From: Pseudovibrio sp947494035
GTDB lineage: Bacteria > Pseudomonadota > Alphaproteobacteria > Rhizobiales > Stappiaceae
NCBI GenBank assembly: GCA_947494035.1
Contig: CANLTN010000003.1
Coordinates: 1-64,000, forward strand
Length of the DNA stretch: 64,000 bases
Direction of reading: 5' to 3'
Position numbers and translations under genes: made by a program. This document shows, piece by piece, positions 23,483-32,132 of the stretch. Numbering within the stretch: position 1 is the first letter of the stretch; every line of letters starts with the position of its first letter. The notes below the pieces were generated by a model, which had not been told where the DNA came from, did no database searches, and saw only the letters and a list, made by a program, of their open reading frames with translations.

Positions 23483-24424
23483 CTAGCCCACACTTGTGGG
23501 CTCTTTATAAGAGGCGACGTTATCCAGTTGCGTCAAAATATGAGAGGTCCGATAGTAAGACATCTGTTCTGGTATGCACCGCTTACTCGAAGACTTGTGA
23601 GTTTGGCAAATGAGACCCTTTAATTCCCACAGCCCCACCTCTTCCTTCGCTGACTCCGCGGATGGTTCAATATAAGGGGCTGTCGAGTGGAAATGTGATA
23701 GGAAATTGCTGCTGTAGCTCCTCAGAATCGCCGCACGTGCAGTGGAACGGTGAACAGCCATGGCCATAAGCGGCTGAGCATAAAAGTCGCTCCTAAAAAG
23801 ATCCTCGTGAAGTGATTTCGTTGTTTGAAAGACTGCAAAGAGTTGATTAATTTGCTTCGCAATTTCGGGGTCGCAATTTGCCGAATATTGCAGGATCAGA
23901 TCTAAGTCCATGGACGGGGCTGTGGCTGTGGCTGGCATGGGCACACGTGAGCCTTTGGGGTCAGCTGTAATCTCCAAGATCTCACGGGCATCGCTGGTGT
24001 TCGCTAATTTCTTCATTTGGCCGCGGTCAGGTGATGCGTAAGCTAGTAATGCTTCATTTTGAGTAGCTATTTCGTCGCAGTAAGGTTGAAGCTCTGCAAT
24101 ATTTAGAGGCACAATGCCTTTTGCCGCTTCAGCCCGACGGTTCTGTTCAAGTTCCCGAAAATTGCGCTCAGATTCTGCATTTTCTTTTTGCCACTTCAAT
24201 GTCCAGAACCCGAGACAGGCCAGCGCAACTGTGGCAACCGACGAGCCCGCAGATATTAAGAGGGCAACAGTGTTGCCACTGATCCCGAGGCCTAAGGTAA
24301 TGAGCTGCAGTAACAGTCCAACCAATGTGACAGCGCAGACCAAAATTATCGCCGTTAGTAGCAAAAACGGCACTAGCAGCACCAAAGCGCCTGTTACTGA
24401 GAAGTCTTTTTTGCAATTAATCAT
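23483..24424 (-). CDS. Membrane-anchored accessory protein, distant AbiC-like layout (313 aa)
   Basis: I place the start at Met 24424 (MINCKKDFSVTG). Two hydrophobic helices (about residues 8-40 and 50-75) are followed by a charged helix (KWQKENAESERNFRELEQNR) and a long soluble C-terminal domain. The same plan of two membrane helices, coiled coil and helical effector-like domain is seen in the two AbiC-like proteins at 26745 and 32107. However, the signature FGIVNSLFAGLAFLG segment is missing. It is antisense to the phage operons. Function unknown; an anti-phage role is only a suggestion. Confidence 0.55.
   Translation of the reverse strand: MINCKKDFSVTGALVLLVPFLLLTAIILVCAVTLVGLLLQLITLGLGISGNTVALLISAGSSVATVALACLGFWTLKWQKENAESERNFRELEQNRRAEAAKGIVPLNIAELQPYCDEIATQNEALLAYASPDRGQMKKLANTSDAREILEITADPKGSRVPMPATATAPSMDLDLILQYSANCDPEIAKQINQLFAVFQTTKSLHEDLFRSDFYAQPLMAMAVHRSTARAAILRSYSSNFLSHFHSTAPYIEPSAESAKEEVGLWELKGLICQTHKSSSKRCIPEQMSYYRTSHILTQLDNVASYKEPTSVG
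23485..23506. terminator. Terminator between converging genes
   Basis: AGCCCAC pairs with GTGGGCT around a 4-nt loop, followed by CTTTAT on the plus strand. It overlaps the stop codon of the leftward gene ending at 23483 and follows the DUF6362-like gene by about 43 bp. Confidence 0.7.
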
Positions 24425-24637
24425 CTGAAAACCTTGGGAATGAAGCGAGAGGCCCGGAGGCTGCAACCTCCAGAGCTACGGGCATGTTTGCGACAACAGC
24501 ACCCGCCCGGTAAGACTTAGCATATTACCGCCCCCGCCATATCTACTCACCGCAAAATGAGCAGGGGGCCTATATGCGTCGAGAATCAATTTGAAAGCAA
24601 TGGCCTTACAACAGCATGCGAAATGGTCAGAGGGTGG

Positions 24638-25705
24638 TTAATTGAGATCGTAGTGGGCTTTTCCGAAAGCAACTTCAATTGCGACTTGGATAGCACCAAT
24701 GATGTGTACAGACCGAGCGTCCCGATCCATTAGAGAAGATTGATATACCTCACGAAAGTTTCTATCGAAAACCCGTCTGTTTTCACCAGACGATAAGATC
24801 CCATGAATTTCTAATGATTGCGTATCGGCACCATGAATTGCCGCTAGGCCTTTGGAAACATAGGTTGCTCTTGCAATTTGATAAAGGTCGTAACGTCCCA
24901 ACTCTAGGTAGGCTTTGATGCTACCCAAGAGCCCCCCTGCTATTGCAGCTTGCTCTGTCTTTCCTGCGAAACTCAGGTCTGATAAATTGAAATACATAGT
25001 ATTTTCATCAGGTCTTGCATCAGATGAAGTGTTCTGCGTCAGATATGTGTCAATGCTTGTAGTGCTACTAATAGAATCTTTGATCTGGCGATCCGAAGTT
25101 TCGGGTGTGATATTTCGGATATATTGAGCTCTATCGGTACCGGTGAGCTTTGTCTGTGTCTTTGATTTTTCTTCTGCTTCAAGTTTTTCGATAACCGGTA
25201 TTGCTGTTTTTAAAGTTTTGTACACGTAGTCAAATACTTGAACTGTTTCGTACAAATGTTTTGCCATCGGACAGGGATTAGTAGGTGTCCCCAATTCAAA
25301 CATGCTACCTTCGTAACCACCATCGTAAAATGAGTACGTATAAAGTCTGTGCTTAGTTGTTGTATTTGGGTTCATACCAAGGCGCTGACTGATACTCTCT
25401 ATCTGAGCAACAACCTTACTGTAATCTGATCTAATTAAATCCAAGTGGCCTTCTGGAATATATGGTTCACAACTAGGATCATCTTCAAGAAGTAGTGCCG
25501 CGCCTTGTGCTCGACCCGCATATCTCATCGCTATGTGAACCAGCTCCCCCGTTGTTTCTTCGTTTAAATCAAAGAGGAGTCCTTCTGGCGGCTCACCTAT
25601 CTCAGTGTGCATTTTGCTGAATATAACGTCATTTGGAAATGCGACTACTTTTGCAGTCATAGAGAGCATAGCGATCGCAAAGCAGGTGATCCGAAAAATA
25701 AACAA
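24638..25705 (-). CDS. Predicted secreted accessory protein of unknown function (355 aa)
   Basis: The frame opens with TTG at 25705 and gives a signal peptide (RITCFAIAMLSMTAKVVAF) with likely cleavage after the hydrophobic core. The mature part is about 330 residues, has Cys pairs (PSCEPY, NPCPM), and is rich in Thr and Ser in the middle. No enzyme motif was seen. The gene is AT-rich and isolated on the minus strand, which suggests lysogenic expression. A surface or periplasmic factor is possible but unproven. Confidence 0.55.
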   Translation of the reverse strand: MFIFRITCFAIAMLSMTAKVVAFPNDVIFSKMHTEIGEPPEGLLFDLNEETTGELVHIAMRYAGRAQGAALLLEDDPSCEPYIPEGHLDLIRSDYSKVVAQIESISQRLGMNPNTTTKHRLYTYSFYDGGYEGSMFELGTPTNPCPMAKHLYETVQVFDYVYKTLKTAIPVIEKLEAEEKSKTQTKLTGTDRAQYIRNITPETSDRQIKDSISSTTSIDTYLTQNTSSDARPDENTMYFNLSDLSFAGKTEQAAIAGGLLGSIKAYLELGRYDLYQIARATYVSKGLAAIHGADTQSLEIHGILSSGENRRVFDRNFREVYQSSLMDRDARSVHIIGAIQVAIEVAFGKAHYDLN

Positions 25706-25953
25706 TGTACAATACCATAAAAACGTGTGCTTACATAAAGGGTTATCGTTAAATCTGGCGTTCTAAAAGACAACCTCTGTATTGTATCTGATTCTGACAA
25801 GTTAAATACAGAAGAAACACTTGGAGGATTTAAGCTTTTTCGAGACCGTGCCTACATTGCAAGGTAATAATTTAAACTGCTAACTATTGAACCCGCTAAG
25901 GTGGACAGTAGGTGCGTGTAGGTCAATTTTTCAGTTTATAGAGGTGGAGGAAT

Positions 25954-26097
25954 ATGACTTCAAAGCAAGTGTTGCACCAGCACATCCAGCAGCTAGAAGA
26001 AGCGCTGACTGAGAAGGATCGCAAGACCCGGATCGCCAGCGCAATCGCATTCACTTCTGGCGCGGTACTCGTGTTTGCTCTCAGCCTCGCTGTGTAA
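25954..26097 (+). CDS. Small membrane protein (47 aa)
   Basis: A strong GAGGTGGAGG ribosome site lies 3 nt before ATG 25954. The 47-residue product has a charged helix (QQLEEALTEKDRKTR) followed by one membrane helix (about residues 29-47, ending in FALSLAV). It precedes the tail-Z-like gene by 11 bp and is probably co-transcribed. The same layout occurs in small phage membrane proteins; the role is unknown. Confidence 0.6.
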   Translation: MTSKQVLHQHIQQLEEALTEKDRKTRIASAIAFTSGAVLVFALSLAV

Positions 26098-26108
26098 GGT
26101 GCTGCACT

Positions 26109-26726
26109 ATGCCCCCAGTTACCCTCAAGTTCGCTGATGACAACCACCTCCAATTCCGCAACGCTGTAGAGCGCTTGGGCAACAAGAAGAAAGCAGAGCG
26201 GGCGTACCGGAAGGTCATAAACAAGACCGGCACAAACGTTCGTAAAGGCGTGCTGAAGACTCTTCCCAAGCAGACAGGACTAAAGGCCCGCACCATCAGA
26301 AAGGCACTGGGCAAGCCTAAGAGAGCGAGCGCGAGCTATAAGGGCAATGCGGCAAGCCTCTCTTATGTGCTCACCACCAAGGGCGGCTATATCGGTCTAA
26401 AGCATTTCGGAGCAAAGGAGCTGAAGCGGGGCGGTGTAGTAGCGAAGCCAAGACGCCAGCGCACACTATACGGCAAGGCCTTCATGAAAGGCGGACGCTT
26501 CCCAAATCGTAAAACATTGAACATGGCAGGCTCGGGAGCAGTATTCCGGGCAAACCTAAACGCAGGCAAGCGCTGGTACAGGGGCTTCCATAGCATCAAG
26601 AGTGACGTCCGTATCCCAGATGAGATGGTGACAGGCGCAAGTAAGGCGGCATACGAGCGCGAGGTACGAACGTTTGCTCCTGCGGTGGAGGCTGAGCTCA
26701 AGCGGTTACTGGAGGTGAACAGGTAA
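26109..26726 (+). CDS. Minor tail protein Z-like (GPZ family)
   Basis: The protein is very basic and has the layout of prophage minor tail protein Z: AVERLGNKKKAERAYRKVIN, TNVRKGVLKTLPKQTGLKAR, then a small beta region. The C-terminal half includes GKRWYRGFHSIKSDVRIPDE. In lambda, gpZ helps shape the tail end that joins the head. Here the gene lies upstream of the terminase rather than among head-tail connector genes. The following gene is antisense, with an 18-bp convergent gap. Confidence 0.62.
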   Translation: MPPVTLKFADDNHLQFRNAVERLGNKKKAERAYRKVINKTGTNVRKGVLKTLPKQTGLKARTIRKALGKPKRASASYKGNAASLSYVLTTKGGYIGLKHFGAKELKRGGVVAKPRRQRTLYGKAFMKGGRFPNRKTLNMAGSGAVFRANLNAGKRWYRGFHSIKSDVRIPDEMVTGASKAAYEREVRTFAPAVEAELKRLLEVNR

Positions 26727-26744
26727 GAAACCTCGATCTAGATT

Positions 26745-27686
26745 TTACAAGTAAACAGTTTCACCTGGATAGACGCTTTTGATACAGGCTATGGAACTCT
26801 GGTCCCAATATCGTAGAGAAATATACTTCAGGAGGTTGCATTCTTCTGTCAGGCCTCTCCAGGCAATTGTCGGGTTTTCCTTAGAAAAAACCGCGAAAAA
26901 AATAAGAACCAGGTCTGGATCGCTGAGCTGACATCTCAAGGCTTCTCGGTAGTGCTCTCGATCAGCGATATCCAAGTTCTGGATCATCTCACAAATCATC
27001 ATGATGAAACGAATATAGGCAACACTCCCTGAACGAGGAGTGTTGTCATCAACGGTCCAATAATTGTTAAGCAGTCTCTCTGGCGTGTCCGGGAAACACA
27101 CGTCCGACCTGATTTCTAAAGCCAACCGAGGTAGAACTTCCTTACCTGCAATGCTGGAATCGCCGGGATGTACAAGCAGTTCCCGTTGTTTCAGGAGTAG
27201 GTCAAGGGCGTTGTAAAAACTGGTTTCAAAGGCTTGTTTGTTGAGCAACGCAGTCTGCGCACCAATGTTTACTTCCTGCTTTCTGAGGATTTCTTTCGTG
27301 TCATCCCGTTCGGCCTTTACCGTAGAGAGTTCCTCTCTCTGCAACAAAATTGCGTAGAACAGTCCAAGGAACGCGAGGCCTGCAAACAGAGAGTTCACGA
27401 TACCGAATGTGTCGCCAGTCGGCCCTCTTTCTGCAAAACTGCCTACGGCTTGAGAGTTATTAAACATACCAAGCCTCTCCCAAAGGCTTTCAGGCTGGGG
27501 AGCAGGAACCTCAATGTGGGGGAGATAGAAAGGGAGCTCACCCGTTAGCGCGTACTGGGCATTACCAAGCCAAAGGGCGATAATGCATGCGCCTAGCGCT
27601 GCAAAGGTGAACCATGCCCAACCTGAGCTCAAGAGCATCTTACTTTTGTCAGCCTCGGGTTTCACAGATTGTTTTTCTTTTGGCAT
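26745..27686 (-). CDS. AbiC-like membrane protein, paralogue 1 (putative phage abortive infection family)
   Basis: I place the start at 27686 (AGGAG 8 nt upstream); the longer frame to 27779 has no ribosome site. Two membrane helices frame a periplasmic loop: WAWFTFAALGACIIALWLG (about residues 20-42), then GIVNSLFAGLAFLGLFYAIL (about 95-115). A cytoplasmic coiled coil follows (REELSTVKAERDDTKEILRK), then a helical domain containing FETSFYNALDLLLKQRELL. This is the layout of the putAbiC family of phage-exclusion proteins. The region around the second helix is near-identical, even at DNA level, to the protein encoded at 32107-33066. Confidence 0.65.
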   Translation of the reverse strand: MPKEKQSVKPEADKSKMLLSSGWAWFTFAALGACIIALWLGNAQYALTGELPFYLPHIEVPAPQPESLWERLGMFNNSQAVGSFAERGPTGDTFGIVNSLFAGLAFLGLFYAILLQREELSTVKAERDDTKEILRKQEVNIGAQTALLNKQAFETSFYNALDLLLKQRELLVHPGDSSIAGKEVLPRLALEIRSDVCFPDTPERLLNNYWTVDDNTPRSGSVAYIRFIMMICEMIQNLDIADREHYREALRCQLSDPDLVLIFFAVFSKENPTIAWRGLTEECNLLKYISLRYWDQSSIACIKSVYPGETVYL

Positions 27687-27998
27687 ACACGCACTCCTTG
27701 TTGGAGCAGGTGATACTTGATTCCATCTTAGGTAAGGAAGACCGAAAGGCTGCATGGGCTGGATAAAAAGCGTGTACAATGCATACCCCCCCCCGGGTTT
27801 AGGGACCGTATTTGGGAAAATTCAACTCGCTGCGGTGGCGGAGCCCGATATTTGGCCCGTTACAGTTGGAAAAACTGCCGTTTTACTTGTCACGTTTCTC
27901 TCACGATCAACCCGAAAAAAGCTAATAAAATCAATGTTCCGCTTAATTGAAAACGGCGCGAACATGTAAAATCGTTCTGTTTTGAGGTTCTGAGCTGC
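27687..27998 (+). promoter_or_regulatory. Region upstream of the terminase genes
   Basis: This 312-bp stretch should contain the promoter of the late operon and that of the leftward AbiC-like gene. A run of nine C followed by GGG lies at 27786-27797, and AT-rich sequence runs from 27880 to 27975. I cannot assign a promoter with confidence; the frame 27754-27969 has no ribosome site. Confidence 0.35.
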
Positions 27999-28466
27999 AT
28001 GGCGGGCAAAATTGTAAACCAGTTAGAGCTTGCAGACCTCTTCGGCATTACGCGCCAGACGCTCCGAAACTGGATGGTGAAGGGCTGCCCGGTTCACTCT
28101 GATGAAGGCAAGGGCAAGGCCAAGTTCTTCAATACAGCAGAGGTATTTGCATGGCGGGAGAAGTTCATTCGCTCATCCCTGACAGAAGACAAGATACCCG
28201 AGCGCGAACGGGCTGCTATCCGGAAAGACAATGCCAACGCTGAGAAAGCAGAGATTGAACTTGAGCTGCTGCGCAAGAGCGCGATCCCGATTGATATCGT
28301 CAAAGAAAAAGTGACGAAGGAATACGCTGAGATCAGGGCGAACTTTGTTGCGCTTGCGGGCGAAATCTCAGCCGATCTTGAACTTCTTGAGGCTCCTGAC
28401 ATTGAGGAGATCCTCTCTTCAAAAGTGAGTGAAATTCTTGAAGCATTGGCGGAAGATAGCTGGTGA
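27999..28466 (+). CDS. Terminase small subunit (Nu1-like)
   Basis: The N-terminal winged helix-turn-helix (NQLELADLFGITRQTLRNWM, then GCPV) is that of lambda gpNu1. A charged helical middle (ERERAAIRKDNANAEKAEIE) and a C-terminal segment for contact with the large subunit follow. It recognises the packaging site on phage DNA. The gene overlaps the large-subunit gene by 38 bp. Length (155 aa) is usual. Confidence 0.88.
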   Translation: MAGKIVNQLELADLFGITRQTLRNWMVKGCPVHSDEGKGKAKFFNTAEVFAWREKFIRSSLTEDKIPERERAAIRKDNANAEKAEIELELLRKSAIPIDIVKEKVTKEYAEIRANFVALAGEISADLELLEAPDIEEILSSKVSEILEALAEDSW

Positions 28467-30519
28467 GCGGATTGATGATGTCTTCGCGCAATGCAGGCAA
28501 CGCGATCTCAAGCCACCGCCAAAACTAAACCTCGTAGAATGGGCGGATACATACCGGTATGTAGCAAGAGAGAACTCAGCCAATCCAGGGCGTTGGAAGA
28601 CAAGGCGCGTACCCGTTGCGATTGGCCCCATGATGGCGGTCACCGAGAAGGATACCCAGACTCTTTCCAACATGGCCTGCACTCAGTTGATGAAGTCTGA
28701 GTTTCTCCTGAATGTGGCGAGTTACTATATCCATCAAGATCCGTCGCCAATACTGTTTATTCAGCCAACGCAAAAGCTTGCGGTCTCGTTTTCGAAGGAA
28801 CGCTTTCAAAAGACAGTCGATGCGACACCGGTCCTGAAAGAGCTGATCCCGGATACTAAGTCGAGAGATACCGGAACCACTCTTGAGCATAAAGAATACC
28901 CAGGCGGGGCGATGGATTTTGTAGGGGCGAATTCTCCTACGGATTTGGCATCGCGCCCAAAGCGCCTAACACTCGCAGACGAAGTGGACCTCTACCCGGC
29001 AGACGCAGGTGGTATGGGTGACCCGCTGGCCTTGGGTGAAGAGCGGTCCTCTACATTCAACAAACGTCGCTTGAACGTGCGTGCTTGCTCGCCTTCGATC
29101 GAAGAAACATCGAAGATCTATCATGAGTACATGGCCAGCGACCAGAGAAAATGCTTTGTTCGCTGCCCACATTGTGATGAAGAGCAAATTCTCTTTTGGT
29201 CCCGCGAGACGGTCCAGTGGGACAAAGATGAAAATGGCAACCACCTTGCTCACACGGCTCAATACTTCTGCTCAAAGTGCGGTGTAGGGTGGAGTGAGAA
29301 AGAGCGTAAACTAGCGCTCTTACGCATTGCCGACGAACCTGATCATGGCTGGAGGCAGACAAAGCCTTTCACATGTTGTGGGGAGACGCACAAGCCTTTG
29401 GAATGGAGTGGGGCCGGGCATTGGAATGAGCATGGCCGCTCACATTGTCCTGAGTGCGGAAAGGCTTCGCACTATGATGGGCACGCGGGCTTCCATGTGT
29501 CGAAGCTCTACTCTACTAGACATGCGCTTTCTGAAGTGGCGAAGGAGTATCTAAACTCATACAAGAAGCCGCTGATGCTGCGCAAATGGACCAACACCGC
29601 TCTTGCTGAAGTGGTGAAGGGCATCAAAATGGCCTTGAGTGCTGAGGGCCTTGCGGAGCGTGTTGAGAACTACACTCACGAGGCTATTCCGCTTGGGGTT
29701 AGGCTGCTTGTCGTGGGCGCTGATACACAGGATGACCGCCTTGAATTGACTGTTGTTGGCTACGGACTTGATGATGAGAACTGGGTTATCAGGCACGTCA
29801 TTTTGGATGGAGACACAGCTGGCAAGCGGGTGTGGGATGAGTTCGACAGGGAGTTGCGCCGAGTCTACTACCGCGAGGACGGCAGACGCCTATCAATCAA
29901 GGCAACCTGTATCGACTCCCAAGGGCACCGAGCTGCGATTGTGCAGAGCTTTTGCGCGAAGCGGAAACACCGCAGGATCTATGCAACTAAGGGCATGAGC
30001 AACAAAACAGGGTATCGCCAGATCTGGCCTAAAACCCCGTCGCGCACAAAGAATTCTGGAGAGCACGTCTACATTGTGGGCGTTGATACTGCCAAGGATT
30101 TGATTGCCTTACAGCTGGCAGTGCAGGTTCCAGACGATGGGACACCAACACCGAATGCAACGCACTTTCCGTGTGATGATCTGCCCGCTGATTACTTTCA
30201 GCAGCTAACCGCAGAACAGGCTGTTATCGAAGAGCACGCAGGCAAGCCTATTCGGCGCTGGTACCCAAAGGAAGAGGGCATTCGTAACGAGGCATTTGAC
30301 TGCAAGGTGTTGGCTGCGGCGGCTCGTCTGTCTCTGCCTGACAGGTTGGTGAGTAAGCCAAGCGACAAGGTGCAGCCTGCCACTGTACCTGCCAAGGATC
30401 ACGAACCAACAAAGCTGAAGGCCGTAATCGAACGGGTTCCTAGGACAAAGCGTAGCCTGCCACGGCCTGCACCAAAGGCTAACCGCTCAAGCAACAAGTT
30501 TCGGAGAAGATTTAAATGA
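28429..30519 (+). CDS. Terminase large subunit (GpA family)
   Basis: This is the packaging motor ATPase and nuclease. Family features include the opening PKLNLVEWADTYRYV, the ATPase region with CTQLMKSEFLLN and PILFIQPTQKLAVSFSKERF, the Walker B-like LTLADEVDLYP, and cysteine pairs of a zinc ribbon (CPHCDEEQI ... CSKCGVGW). A C-terminal nuclease region contains VGADTQDDRLELTVVGYG and CIDSQGHRA. A basic tail of about 60 residues follows. The frame starts at GTG 28429 inside the small-subunit gene, and the stop overlaps the portal start by 4 bp. Confidence 0.93.
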   Translation: MKFLKHWRKIAGERIDDVFAQCRQRDLKPPPKLNLVEWADTYRYVARENSANPGRWKTRRVPVAIGPMMAVTEKDTQTLSNMACTQLMKSEFLLNVASYYIHQDPSPILFIQPTQKLAVSFSKERFQKTVDATPVLKELIPDTKSRDTGTTLEHKEYPGGAMDFVGANSPTDLASRPKRLTLADEVDLYPADAGGMGDPLALGEERSSTFNKRRLNVRACSPSIEETSKIYHEYMASDQRKCFVRCPHCDEEQILFWSRETVQWDKDENGNHLAHTAQYFCSKCGVGWSEKERKLALLRIADEPDHGWRQTKPFTCCGETHKPLEWSGAGHWNEHGRSHCPECGKASHYDGHAGFHVSKLYSTRHALSEVAKEYLNSYKKPLMLRKWTNTALAEVVKGIKMALSAEGLAERVENYTHEAIPLGVRLLVVGADTQDDRLELTVVGYGLDDENWVIRHVILDGDTAGKRVWDEFDRELRRVYYREDGRRLSIKATCIDSQGHRAAIVQSFCAKRKHRRIYATKGMSNKTGYRQIWPKTPSRTKNSGEHVYIVGVDTAKDLIALQLAVQVPDDGTPTPNATHFPCDDLPADYFQQLTAEQAVIEEHAGKPIRRWYPKEEGIRNEAFDCKVLAAAARLSLPDRLVSKPSDKVQPATVPAKDHEPTKLKAVIERVPRTKRSLPRPAPKANRSSNKFRRRFK

Positions 30520-32132
30520 CAGGGAAGGGTTTGACGCGACCTCGGTTCCGCGTGCCTGCCAAGACACGGCAGCTCGCGACGACTGGCAGGCGCTCTACAA
30601 TGCGTTACCTTCGCGGCGATCCATCCGATTTGTTGGCAAGGCGCTCCGTATCAGTCCGTGCCGGATCAGAGGACGTGAGAGCAGCAGCGGCGCAGGCTTC
30701 CGCCCTTGCGACGGATTTCATGCACAACAGCGGGTGGATCGCCGGTGCAATTGATCAGGTCATCACCGATACAATCGGAGACGGGCTGACAATCAACTAC
30801 AAGCCTGACCTTTCAAAGCTGGGCTACAGCGACAAGGAATCCAAAGATTTTGCCGCGCTTGTCGAAGCGGAATTCAGGGCCTACGCAGATAATCCGCTTG
30901 AAGTAGACCTTGCAGGCGAGAAAAAGCTCTCAGAGATGAATGATGCCTCTGTGCGCATTCACGCCTGTAAGGGTGAGGGGTATGGTGTCTTTAGCTTCCT
31001 GAGTAAGGCTGATCGTGCGAAATACGGCATCAGGACAGGCACCAAGGTGTCGCTTGTGTCTCCAAATCGCCTGAAGTGGGAAAGCAATGAACTGATTGGT
31101 ATTGAAGACGGGATCTTTAAGGACGCGAATGGAAGGCACCTGAAATACCGGTTTCAGCGAAAAGGCCCGCTTGGTTCACTGGAGGACCATGACGTTGATG
31201 CGTTTGACGGTGCAGGCCTGCGCCAAGTGGTGCAGCTCATGGACCGCTCAGAGAATCCTGATGCATCCCGTGCCGTTCCGTTACTCACATCGGTGCTCAA
31301 TAACATCAGTTATCAGGAACAGCTTGGCAACGCGACGCTGGCGACAGCACTTGCGCAGGCTATCATGGCGGCGACCGTCAAAAGCCCTGATGCCTCTCAA
31401 GAGATCTTTCAGGCGTTTCAGACTCTGGAAGATGAGTATGAAGATATCGGGAGTGACCTGGCAAACCTTTGGCGGTCACGACTTGAAGCTCTGCAAGAAG
31501 GGACGATCAACCTAACTGATGGAGTGCGGGTCAATCATCTTGCACCGGGGGAAACGTTCGAACTTCATTCAAGCAAGACACCCAACCCGCATTATGTGCC
31601 CTTCTTCCAGAACCTGCATAGAGAGGTTGCACGGCGCATTGGGGTAACTGCTGCGGCTATAACTATGGACCACAAGGGCGAAACATATTCCTCAGTGCGT
31701 ATGGCCTACGCTTCTATCTGGCCCATCGTGACCCGGCGTCGTGACCGCGTTGTCGCGCCCCTAACCAAGGTTACTTTTGCAAACTGGCTTGATGAGTCCA
31801 TTGCGGAGGGGCGCATACCCTTTAAGGGCGGATACGCAACCTTCCGGGCAAACCGTGAACTCTTGAGTCAGGTGGATGTGCTTGGACCTGCGCAGCCAAC
31901 TGCGGATGACGACAAGAAAGAAAGTGCCCGCAAGAAACGTTATGAAAACGGGGTCACTTCTGTCCGTCGCGAATGTGCGTTGGATGGGGTGGATTACGAC
32001 CAGATCCAGAAAGAGGTTGAAGAGGAAACGAAGGACTTTGCTAAGCAGGGGCGCATGCATCCTTCAGAGAAGGTTCAAGGTGGCGGCGGTCGGGGAGTGC
32101 AAAGCGCTACTCAACAGGCGCAGGGTTCCTAA
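30516..32132 (+). CDS. Portal protein (lambda family)
   Basis: This dodecameric portal forms the DNA entry vertex of the head. Family signs are the N-terminal region with ASALATDFMHNSGWIAGAID, then QVITDTIGDGLTINYKPD, and the C-terminal half with NPHYVPFFQNLHREVARRIG followed by SYSSVRMA-like YSSVRMAYASIWPIV. Length (538 aa) is normal. The 3' end runs 26 bp into the antisense AbiC-like gene that separates it from the gpW gene. Confidence 0.9.
   Translation: MTGKGLTRPRFRVPAKTRQLATTGRRSTMRYLRGDPSDLLARRSVSVRAGSEDVRAAAAQASALATDFMHNSGWIAGAIDQVITDTIGDGLTINYKPDLSKLGYSDKESKDFAALVEAEFRAYADNPLEVDLAGEKKLSEMNDASVRIHACKGEGYGVFSFLSKADRAKYGIRTGTKVSLVSPNRLKWESNELIGIEDGIFKDANGRHLKYRFQRKGPLGSLEDHDVDAFDGAGLRQVVQLMDRSENPDASRAVPLLTSVLNNISYQEQLGNATLATALAQAIMAATVKSPDASQEIFQAFQTLEDEYEDIGSDLANLWRSRLEALQEGTINLTDGVRVNHLAPGETFELHSSKTPNPHYVPFFQNLHREVARRIGVTAAAITMDHKGETYSSVRMAYASIWPIVTRRRDRVVAPLTKVTFANWLDESIAEGRIPFKGGYATFRANRELLSQVDVLGPAQPTADDDKKESARKKRYENGVTSVRRECALDGVDYDQIQKEVEEETKDFAKQGRMHPSEKVQGGGGRGVQSATQQAQGS

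Noticed and set aside
23431..23623. Short plus-strand frames after the DUF6362-like gene
   Set aside because: They run through a terminator hairpin and lie opposite the 3' end of the minus-strand membrane protein.
27754..27969. Plus-strand frame of 71 codons before the terminase, containing a C9 run
   Set aside because: No ribosome site, low-complexity start; the C run was considered as a phase-variation tract, but no credible gene is controlled by it.
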